Assembly: GCA_028714475.1 (NCBI GenBank)
Contig: JAQTNC010000004.1
Location: forward strand, 31,584-83,938
Direction: 5' to 3'
Length of the DNA: 52,355 bases
DNA from: Patescibacteria group bacterium
GTDB taxonomy: Bacteria > Patescibacteriota > Patescibacteriia > SG8-24
Shown here: in pieces, positions 16,502 to 24,302 of the stretch
Layout of the letters: each line of letters starts with the position of its first letter
How positions within the stretch are numbered: position 1 is the stretch's first letter
Notes under the pieces: generated by a model
The model's input: only the letters and a program-made list of their open reading frames with translations
Told to the model about the DNA's origin: nothing
Databases searched by the model: none
Position numbers and translations under genes: made by a program

Positions 16502-16556
16502 ACATCGCATATTTATGCGAATTTCTATTCACATCCCAAGACTTGACCCCAAAATT

Positions 16557-16603
16557 CGCGTTTTTCAACTAGTCGCGCCACGGCCCCGCGCGTTTTTCAA
16601 CTA
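16557..16603. repeat. Short direct repeat cgcgtttttcaacta
   Basis: A 15-base word occurs at 16557-16571 and 16589-16603, separated by 17 bases. The surrounding 16502-16602 shows no gene; a small gcata/tatgc-type palindrome lies at 16506-16518. Confidence 0.6.
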
Positions 16604-16646
16604 AAAAGCCCCGAGAAGACGACAGGGGTGTCGTTTCGGGGGCTTG
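16604..16646 (-). terminator. Terminator of the 166-aa gene
   Basis: AAGCCCC...GGGGGCTT hairpin with an inner cgacac/gtgtcg stem; on the minus strand it ends in CTTTTTAG. Confidence 0.75.
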
Positions 16647-16659
16647 TCTTCGTCTACGG

Positions 16660-17160
16660 CTAACCGCCGTAATAGGGTGGTTCGGGAAGGGGGAGCGGCA
16701 GACGCATCGTCGCGTCGTACCTGCGGGGGTGGAGGCGCAGCCTTTTACGCTCTTCGTTCAGTGCCACGCGTCGCGACTCGATTTCGTCCGGCTGCAGGTG
16801 TTCGAGCATCAGGCCCTCTAGTGCGACGCTATTAAGCATCTCGATGACCTGTTCGCCGTCGAAGATTCCCAACCTGGTGGCGTACTCGAGCAGTTTCTCG
16901 GTGGTGGCTACATGCGGGTCTTCGTCGTGGAACTCGCACAGGTCGCCATTAGCGCAGTCCACGGCCAGCGTCGGGCAGACATGCCAGTAGCCGAACTTGT
17001 AGGCACGGTTGATCGTGGCTGACGATTGACCGAGCATGGCGGCGCGGAGGGCGAGCCATGGCACCCGCTGCCAAGTCTGGATTTGATCTCGCACATAGCT
17101 GCGGATGCTTCCGGCGAGAGCGGCGGCCTGCGCGTTGAGATCCACTATCGTTATGGGCAT
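16660..17160 (-). CDS. Unrecognised 166-aa protein
   Basis: No family recognised and no membrane segment. The first half is helical and Ala-rich (MPITIVDLNAQAAALAGSIR). The middle has YKFGYWHVCPTL and an acidic stretch CEFHDEDPH. The C-terminus is Arg-rich and then Pro-rich (LPLPLPEPPYYGG). A strong AAAGAGGT Shine-Dalgarno site (17165-17172) precedes ATG 17160. It is divergent from the 325-aa gene at 17360 across a 199-base gap, and both carry strong SD sites, so they may be an acquired pair. Confidence 0.7.
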   Translation of the reverse strand: MPITIVDLNAQAAALAGSIRSYVRDQIQTWQRVPWLALRAAMLGQSSATINRAYKFGYWHVCPTLAVDCANGDLCEFHDEDPHVATTEKLLEYATRLGIFDGEQVIEMLNSVALEGLMLEHLQPDEIESRRVALNEERKRLRLHPRRYDATMRLPLPLPEPPYYGG

Positions 17161-17348
17161 GATTTACCTCTTTCGGTGGTGCCCTCCTCGATCGCTGAGA
17201 GAAGGAGCTGTCTTGCCGCACGTTAGCTCTTTTTGACGCTTGCGTCAAGGGCGTGGACAGGCCCGCCAGCGAGCGTGTTTTGGCGGCCAAGCAGCCGTTT
17301 GACCGTTGCAACTCCACCTATTAATCTTTACCTGCGCACAGCAGTTTC

Positions 17349-17355
17349 AGGAGGT
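17349..17355 (+). promoter_or_regulatory. Shine-Dalgarno AGGAGGT choosing ATG 17360
   Basis: Placed 4 bases before ATG 17360, it rules out the ORF-track start at 17306. Confidence 0.75.
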
Positions 17356-17359
17356 GCAC

Positions 17360-18337
17360 ATGATCATTGTCAACCACGAAAAGGTTGCCGCCGTGACGCA
17401 AATCGTGAGGGGCTTGCCAGAAACCGAGGGGATGAACTTCTACTCGTTCAAGGCTGGCGGGCGCGAGGTGCCGGCGACGAACATGTACCCACCGCTTCAT
17501 CATCCGGCCGCCGTGGAATTCTTTTTCTTCGCCTGCCTACACAACCACGGCTTCTGGCACGGCGACGCGAACGGGTACCTCGAGCCGATGGTGGGGCAGA
17601 TAGGCGGGAAATCCTGCAAGGGCTCCACCTTGCTCTGGAAATCTATGGCTCGGCAACTGCGGGAGGCGCCGGAGTCTTTCTGTCCAGAACGATTGGCCGG
17701 GGCAGACGAGGCGATGATGGCGAGAATGTTCCGTGACGATGCTGGCCCGCTCCGGTTTCCGGAACCGGAAGTTCGTCTTGATCTCACACGCGACTACGGC
17801 CGATGGTTCCAGCGAACCCGCTTGTCGCCGGCGGCTATCGTTGACGCGGCCAACAAACAACTCGTGCCGTTGGCGGCTTTCGTCAAGTGGGTCGCGGACA
17901 TCGCGGGCTTCAAAGGGGATTCGTGGTTCAAACGGCCGATGCTCCTGGCAATGATTCTTGCGGCGCGGCCGGAGCGGTTTCTCAAGGTGAGCGATGAGGA
18001 AAACTGGCGCCCCATCGTGGACTACCATCTCATGCGCGTCGCGCTTCGGCTCGGAATCGTGGAGATAACCGATGAAGAGGTGGCTCGCGACATTTCCGAA
18101 CGCCGTTGGGTCAGCAGCGACGTCGAGCGCGCGATTCGGAATGCCACGTATCAAGCGGCTCTTCGGGTCATGCGCGCTTCCGGCCGCAGCCTGCCGGTGG
18201 TGGATCTCGCCTTCTGGGATGCCCGCCACTTTTGCCCGGAGATGAGCGAGCCCCAGTGCGACCAGTGCCGTTTCGCCTCGTGTTGCGCGAAACGCACCCT
18301 TCTGTTCCAGCCCGTCTTCCGCACGATCGACTACTAA
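17360..18337 (+). CDS. Possible queuosine-salvage/HhH-glycosylase-like protein with a C-terminal four-cysteine motif
   Basis: A 325-aa soluble protein. The central part has a layout reminiscent of the Qng1/DUF2419 queuosine nucleoside salvage family, whose fold is related to HhH DNA glycosylases. Its pieces are FFFFACLHNHGFWHG, GKSCKGSTLLWKSMARQL, a segment ending MMARMFRDDAG and then LRFPEPEVRLDL. The C-terminus has CPEMSEPQCDQCRFASCC, a spacing like the [4Fe-4S] loop of endonuclease III-type glycosylases. The assignment is by eye and tentative. It would act on a nucleoside or nucleic acid base if correct. It has its own strong SD site and terminator. Confidence 0.5.
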   Translation: MIIVNHEKVAAVTQIVRGLPETEGMNFYSFKAGGREVPATNMYPPLHHPAAVEFFFFACLHNHGFWHGDANGYLEPMVGQIGGKSCKGSTLLWKSMARQLREAPESFCPERLAGADEAMMARMFRDDAGPLRFPEPEVRLDLTRDYGRWFQRTRLSPAAIVDAANKQLVPLAAFVKWVADIAGFKGDSWFKRPMLLAMILAARPERFLKVSDEENWRPIVDYHLMRVALRLGIVEITDEEVARDISERRWVSSDVERAIRNATYQAALRVMRASGRSLPVVDLAFWDARHFCPEMSEPQCDQCRFASCCAKRTLLFQPVFRTIDY

Positions 18338-18350
18338 GCGCGCGGATCGC

Positions 18351-18384
18351 TGCCCGTCCTGTCTTCAGGCGGGCAGTTGTGTTT
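18351..18384 (+). terminator. Terminator after the 325-aa gene
   Basis: CTGCCCG...CGGGCAG stem followed by TTGTGTTTTC. Confidence 0.65.
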
Positions 18385-18424
18385 TCGGAAGCGCGTTCAG
18401 GTTTGAGCCAAGCATCAGGATGAG

Positions 18425-18464
18425 TAAGCCCGCCCCCGGCCTTTTGGCTAGGGACGGGCTTTTG
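18425..18464. terminator. Hairpin between convergent genes (cupin side)
   Basis: AAGCCCG...CGGGCTTTT stem located just downstream of the cupin stop codon; it could end transcription in either direction. Confidence 0.6.
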
Positions 18465-18481
18465 TCTCGTCGGATGACCTC

Positions 18482-18820
18482 CTATTCCGTGGCAACCCCG
18501 AAATACAGCCATTCGACAGCGGCGTCAGAAATGTTCTCTTGCGAGTGCAGTTCGCCAGTCCCGACGGTCAGGCAGTCGCCGGCACTGACCACGACGTCTT
18601 CGTTGCCCACGTGGAACAGCGCCTGGCCGGACAGGACAAAGAAAACCTCGGCCATGGTTTCGTGCTGATGGGCTTCAATCGATTGGCCCGGCTGAAGCAC
18701 GGCGTAGCTAAACATCATCAGGTGGGGGAGCGCGCCTTTTTCAATCAACACCCGTTCCTTGATTTCCTGATTATGGGAGATGCCGGTTATCGGAATATCT
18801 CCGAGGCGGATCAATTTCAT
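18482..18820 (-). CDS. Small single-domain cupin
   Basis: The 112-aa cupin_2 protein carries motif 1 PGQSIEAHQHETMAEVFFVLSG (two His and a Glu for metal binding) and motif 2 around AGDCLTVGTGELHSQEN. Small cupins bind a metal and serve as isomerases, dioxygenases or sensors; the substrate cannot be inferred. It is the last gene of the long minus-strand surface locus, 20 bases after the cohesin gene, though it has no export signal itself. Confidence 0.88.
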   Translation of the reverse strand: MKLIRLGDIPITGISHNQEIKERVLIEKGALPHLMMFSYAVLQPGQSIEAHQHETMAEVFFVLSGQALFHVGNEDVVVSAGDCLTVGTGELHSQENISDAAVEWLYFGVATE

Positions 18821-18840
18821 AGTCGAGAGCGGGGGTACGG

Positions 18841-20507
18841 TTACTTCATTTTCCTTTTGATATCCTCGATTTTCTTTCGGATGGCGGACTTAGCAGCGTC
18901 AAGATTGATTTTTAGCTGCTCCAGAAGACGCTCCTCTTTTTCGGTCAACATTCGCCTGCCCTTCTTCTTCTCGAGCGCCCCGATGCGCCGGCGTATGTCT
19001 TTCTGCAGCGTGTCAAACGCCGGCCGCAGAGCCAGGATGGCCTTTTGGGCCTTTTTTTGAACGCGTCGTTTGAGGTCGGTCGCCTTCCGTCTCGCGAACA
19101 ATACGGCCACGCCGAGCGCGATGAGCGCCGCCAGAAGGACCGCGGCAAGAGACGCCGCCCATGGTGACGCTAGGGCGACAGCGATTCCCGCTTCCGGAAC
19201 GACAGTCACGCCCACTTTCTCCGACGGGCCGCTCTTGGCGCCGCGCGGGTCCGTGACCTTGGCCCATGCTTGGTAAGCTCCCGCCGGCAATCCGCCATCG
19301 GTCGTGAAGGTGAATTTTCCGTCGGCCCCGCTTCGTGTCTCGGCACTCGACAGTTCTTCGCCTCCGTGCTTGATCCAGACCACCACCTGGCTGTCCGGAA
19401 ACGTCGAACCCTGGACGATGATCGGACTCGCGCCCCCTCGCGATGTCCAGACGGAGATTGAAGGCGGTTCGAGCGCCTCGATGACAAACTCCGCGTTCGC
19501 GGAGAGCGAATTGCCCGCTTGGTCGATCGCCGCGGCGGCGAGCGCGTGTTTCCCCGGTGCCAGCACCTTCGTTACGTACCGATGAGACCCATCGTCCTTC
19601 CAGGATTCCGGCACGCCCCCGTCCACGCTGACGTCGTAATGGTCGATGCCGGAGAGGGAATCGAACGCATCCAGCACGAACGTCGCCTTCGGCTCCGTCA
19701 AATCCGGCCTGGGAACCTCGGTCAGTTCGAAACGGCTCGGTTTTTCCGTGTCGATGCGAAGGCGGAAACTCGTTATCGCCCCCCAACCGCTCGTGTTGCC
19801 GAGCTGGGCGTTGAAATACCAGACACCGTTAGCGAGATCCGACATCTCCCATGAGCTGATTGGCGGGGAGTACTCTATTATCGGTGATGCGTCCGGGGTC
19901 TTGTCGATGAGCAGGCGGGCCGCCGTCGAGCCGTTCGGGACGGGCCAGGAGAACTTCGCGTCCGTCGCGGCGTACCATCCGTCGGGGTTGGGGTGGGTGG
20001 AGGAGGATACCCGTGGCGCCTCTGGAGTGCCCGCGGAAGGAGCCGGAACTGCCGCCACGGCGGTGATGCCGTAGGTCGCCCCGATTGTTCCCTTCAGGAT
20101 GTCCGTTCCTTTGCCGTCATTCGCGAGCACTCTCGCCGAAGAAAAATTTACCGCTGCCGTACTGATGGCTTTCGCCTTGAACGTGACGGTAAGAATTTTG
20201 CCGGCCGCGCCCATGTAGCCCGGATTCAGAACGACACCCTTGAAATTAATCACGCCGTCGGCGTTGGAAATCGTCGGTTCCTGGATCCAGAGGGAGAAAA
20301 TAGAGCCTTCTTTCGAAAGCGTTGTCACTTCGAGCTTGTCGGGCGGGAAGGCAATGGTGGCCGAGGTGGCGTTCATGGCCTGGTCCAGACTCGAAGCATA
20401 GACGTTGACCGAAAACGTGCCTTCGAGGCCGTATGAGCCGCTGGCCGGCGAAACGTACAGCGTCGCCGCACTGGCCGCAAAGGGGGCGAGCCACGCGAGC
20501 AGGACCG

Positions 20508-20535
<28 letters not shown>
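18841..20535 (-). CDS. Membrane-anchored cohesin-domain surface protein with coiled-coil tail
   Basis: The 564-aa protein has a signal peptide (ILLTVLLAWLAPFAASA). A cohesin-type beta-sandwich covers about 24-160 (TLYVSPASGSYGLEGTFSVN, then TSATIAFPPDKLEV and LTVTFKAKA). Two Ig/Big-like modules follow, including GIDHYDVSVDGG and ISVWTSRGGASPI. A helix near 465-487 comes next, and then a highly charged, probably coiled-coil cytoplasmic tail (KKKGRRMLTEKEERLLEQLK). Cohesins bind dockerins, and a dockerin protein is encoded two genes upstream. The gene overlaps the preceding cohesin gene by 28 bases, so they are coupled. Confidence 0.85.
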
Positions 20536-21458
<923 letters not shown>

Positions 21459-21465
21459 AATTATT

Positions 21466-21500
21466 ATTCTAGATTCTATTTTCTATTTTCTACTTTCTAA
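21466..21500. repeat. Intergenic period-7 tandem repeat
   Basis: Five heptads (attctag attctat tttctat and two more ending tttctaa) fill most of the 43-base gap between the dockerin and cohesin genes. They are the reverse-complement type of the array at 21345. Confidence 0.75.
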
Positions 21501-21501
21501 A

Positions 21502-22578
21502 CTACCCTGTCCAATAATACGCCATGATGCTGAAATCAACTAGGTCAATTTTTTCGTCGCCGCTTAGGTGCTCTTTTTCTTTTAGAGCGAAAGCCGGGCT
21601 CAATGGTCGTTTGTACCAATAGGCGGCGATGGAGAAATCAACGATGTCTACTCGGCAATCATTGTTCAAGTCAGCCTTGACTGGGCATTTTGTTGGGGGC
21701 GTGACCAAAACAACTTCCGAGCCAACAAGAAAACTTATCGTCTTGCTGAAGGCGCTAACCTCGCCGTTTGATGTGGCTTTTGACTTTAGGAAATTCAGGC
21801 CCGTTTTAAGCACCTTGGTGTCAAAGTTGTATAAATACGCGCCGTCGGTCCCCGTTTTGATTGTCTTGGCAGGATTCTCGTCAGAATTGATATAAATAGC
21901 AACTTCTCCGCCGGGAACTGATTGTCCATAAACCGCGACGCTGTCGTCTCGAGTCACCTCACTTTTATCTGTCGATATGGTTGGAGCAATAAAAATTCCG
22001 CCTACCTTGGTGGTGGCGCCGGAACTTACGCTCATCGGAAAGGTTAGAAGAGAGGAGCGGACGCCTTTGTTATCCTCACCATATACGGAGAAAATGTATA
22101 TTCCTCCGGAGAGTCCAGAAAGGTTCAATTGAAAATTGGCGTCGCCATCGGCAACAGCTGTGGCGGCAATCAGCGCGTCTTTCAAAAGCGTCACCTTGCT
22201 CTTCGGGTAGGCACGGCCTTCAAAAATTACGCTCGTTACTGGCTCGGCATAACCGCCCCCGCCACCGCCCCCGCCACCAGAAGAGCAAGCCGCGGTGTTA
22301 AAGGTACATGAAGCAGTGCATGAAAGCGCGCCGCCGCCAAACCCTACCGAGGAGCACGACGCGCCGCCCAGATCCGAGCCGTCGCACTGCTCTCCTGTTT
22401 CTTTGATGTTGTTCCCGCAAAGATTTAATATTTCAATTTGGAAATTGGAGCTTGAAGCGGCCAAAATGGGTTTAGAAAATAGAAAGTAGAAAATAGAAAA
22501 TAGAATAAAAACAAAGAATACAGAAAACAGAAAGCGGCCAGCAGACTTCGGGGCTTTTTGGACGATACCCGGTTTCAT
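21502..22578 (-). CDS. Secreted dockerin-bearing protein
   Basis: The 358-aa protein has a long hydrophobic signal peptide (residues ~15-42). A cysteine-rich module of the DUF4215/Myxococcus type follows (CGNNIKETGEQCDGSDLGG) and then a Gly-rich linker. Two Ig-like regions come next, and a C-terminal dockerin type I pair. Loop 1, DLNNDCRVDIVD, has acidic or amide ligands at positions 1, 3, 5, 9 and 12. Loop 2, HLSGDEKIDLVD, keeps 5, 9 and 12. Dockerins bind cohesins with calcium, and two cohesin genes lie directly downstream in the same operon. Confidence 0.85.
   Translation of the reverse strand: MKPGIVQKAPKSAGRFLFSVFFVFILFSIFYFLFSKPILAASSSNFQIEILNLCGNNIKETGEQCDGSDLGGASCSSVGFGGGALSCTASCTFNTAACSSGGGGGGGGGYAEPVTSVIFEGRAYPKSKVTLLKDALIAATAVADGDANFQLNLSGLSGGIYIFSVYGEDNKGVRSSLLTFPMSVSSGATTKVGGIFIAPTISTDKSEVTRDDSVAVYGQSVPGGEVAIYINSDENPAKTIKTGTDGAYLYNFDTKVLKTGLNFLKSKATSNGEVSAFSKTISFLVGSEVVLVTPPTKCPVKADLNNDCRVDIVDFSIAAYWYKRPLSPAFALKEKEHLSGDEKIDLVDFSIMAYYWTG
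22474..22508. repeat. Period-7 repeat inside the dockerin-protein signal peptide
   Basis: Heptads agaaaat, agaaagt, agaaaat, agaaaat, agaataa encode, on the minus strand, the FSIFYFLFS part of the signal peptide. The words match those at 21345. Confidence 0.75.
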
Positions 22579-22604
22579 TTCAGAAATTTATTAAGTATTT
22601 TCAT

Positions 22605-22646
22605 CATTCTACTTTCTATTTTCTTCTTTCTAGATTCTACATTCTA
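22605..22646. repeat. Intergenic period-7 tandem repeat
   Basis: Six heptads of consensus NNTTCTA (cattcta ctttcta ttttctt and onward) occupy the gap before the dockerin gene's upstream neighbour. Confidence 0.75.
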
Positions 22647-22657
22647 GACCCTGCCGC

Positions 22658-23716
22658 TCAAACCGCCGTGACCGTCAGAGTCAGACTGATCGCGTAATCG
22701 CTGGCCGCAGGCTGCTCTTTGGGTATGGTCTGGGAAATGGCAACACCGACGGTGTCCCAATAGCAATTGATGGCGGCGGAAGCCCCCGCGGTCAAGAGGG
22801 TAATGGTATCGGTTGCGGCTTGCGAATAGGAAGCCGATGATCCCAGCGTCACGCCGGTATTGTCGCAGCCCGGTTTCGGGGTAACGGTCGCGCTCAATGG
22901 ATCAACGGCCATTTGGCCACCCAAGCTGTCAGGGTCAGGGCCGTCAACCGCTGCCGTCGTCGGGTCATTAAAGTCGTAGTCAGCGGGCGTGCCGTCCCAG
23001 AAAGAGGTCGGCCCGTTTTCCGCGGCAAGAGTTAAATTCCATCGGGGATTACCGGTGTCATTATTAACTCGTATTTTTTCCGTCGAGACTCCAAAAACGC
23101 CGTTGGCCGTCGAATAAACAAATGAAAAGGCCACCGAGCCCAAGGCGATGGTCGGGCTGGTGACGGGATTGCCGGCGGCGTCCACAATGCCAGCGGTCAG
23201 GCTGCCTGCCCCGACGGCCGTTGCGCATATTTTATTGCTCGGATAAGCGGTGCTGATGCCCACATGCGCGTTCGTGGAGGCGGACATGGAAGCGAGGGTG
23301 GTGTCATACCCGGCACCGGCACAGTCGCTTGAATACCCGACCGAGACGCTTCCGCCGCCCGGCACGGAAAGGCAGGCATTGTTGGCGCCGGCGTAATCCG
23401 CGAGGGAATTTTGTCGGGCGTGGGCATTGTTGGCGCCGGATAATTTCAAGGCTACGGCATAAGTCCCGGAACATGAATTACCTAGCCCCACCACGCCGGT
23501 ACAGCAGACAAGATTGGTATAACTTGAAGCCGGAAGCCCGGCGTGGGAATTGGCCGTGTTCTGCATCTCAAAAACTTCGATCTCGCCGCCGCTACAAGCC
23601 GGAGTCCGTACCAGGCAGGAAAGCGTGCCGGCTTGGGCGGCGCGCATAAAAAACATCCCCGAAACAATCAGGATGATGAATGCCGCCAGCCAATTTTTAT
23701 TTGAAAATTTCCTCAT
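22658..23716 (-). CDS. Secreted WxL-like surface protein, larger paralogue
   Basis: The 352-aa protein has a signal peptide (AAFIILIVSGMFFMRAAQA). Its N-terminal half is Cys/Gly/Ser-rich and unique. Its C-terminal ~190 residues are paralogous to the 246-aa protein at 28263. Shared features are a VAFSFVYSTANGVFG strand, an N-x-x-RWNLTLAAE segment, a YDFNDPT motif, the closing motif SQTIPKEQPAASDYAISLTL and an alternating hydrophobic end. The GW/RW-x-L segment and layout resemble WxL domains that bind peptidoglycan non-covalently in Firmicutes, but the match is weak. Confidence 0.6.
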   Translation of the reverse strand: MRKFSNKNWLAAFIILIVSGMFFMRAAQAGTLSCLVRTPACSGGEIEVFEMQNTANSHAGLPASSYTNLVCCTGVVGLGNSCSGTYAVALKLSGANNAHARQNSLADYAGANNACLSVPGGGSVSVGYSSDCAGAGYDTTLASMSASTNAHVGISTAYPSNKICATAVGAGSLTAGIVDAAGNPVTSPTIALGSVAFSFVYSTANGVFGVSTEKIRVNNDTGNPRWNLTLAAENGPTSFWDGTPADYDFNDPTTAAVDGPDPDSLGGQMAVDPLSATVTPKPGCDNTGVTLGSSASYSQAATDTITLLTAGASAAINCYWDTVGVAISQTIPKEQPAASDYAISLTLTVTAV

Positions 23717-23735
23717 TTAATCAATAAATACGCTA

Positions 23736-24260
23736 TTATCTCGGCATCGGCGTGGGAGTGACCGGTTTGATAACGACGCTGTTTGGCTCGACTGAAAAGG
23801 TGATTTCCCCCAAGAAATAGGCGTTGGCGCGGCATTGCTCGACAGTAAGCGTGGTGCAGCCGTCGCTGTCATCGGTGTTGATGACGGTGTAGTTTCCGGG
23901 CTCAAAATAGTAAGCCGGCATTTCCACCGCGTCATCACCCACGCCTATCGCCAAGGAATAGGTCGCGTCACCTTCCTTGTAGAAGCGCAAACTGCTCATG
24001 GGCTCTCCTGAAAACAAATATTTGGTGTCCATTTTGTCGGCAATGGCGACAAGGTTTTCCGCTGATTTTGTTATGGCCGTGGCCCTGTTCCTCATTTCCC
24101 CCGTTCTAACATCCATTTTCAAGCCCGTTTTCATTTTCCTGACCGTCCTAACTTCCTTGGAGCTATCCGCCAGAGGCGACAACAAAACCACCAACAAAAT
24201 CACCAGGAAAACCACGGCGAGGGAAATTACTGGCAGGTTCAAACGAATGTTTTTCCTCAT
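23736..24260 (-). CDS. Membrane-anchored protein of unknown function
   Basis: A 174-aa protein with one N-terminal helix (LPVISLAVVFLVILLVVLL) and a charged helical stalk (VRTVRKMKTGLKMDVRTGEM). An extracellular domain rich in Tyr, Asp and Val ends in VVIKPVTPTPMPR. I do not recognise the domain. Its place inside the surface operon, 19 bases upstream of the WxL-like gene, points to an envelope role. Confidence 0.7.
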   Translation of the reverse strand: MRKNIRLNLPVISLAVVFLVILLVVLLSPLADSSKEVRTVRKMKTGLKMDVRTGEMRNRATAITKSAENLVAIADKMDTKYLFSGEPMSSLRFYKEGDATYSLAIGVGDDAVEMPAYYFEPGNYTVINTDDSDGCTTLTVEQCRANAYFLGEITFSVEPNSVVIKPVTPTPMPR

Positions 24261-24302
24261 ATAAATCGTAGCGGGCGGGCTGGCCCCGCCACCGCCTTAT
24301 AT

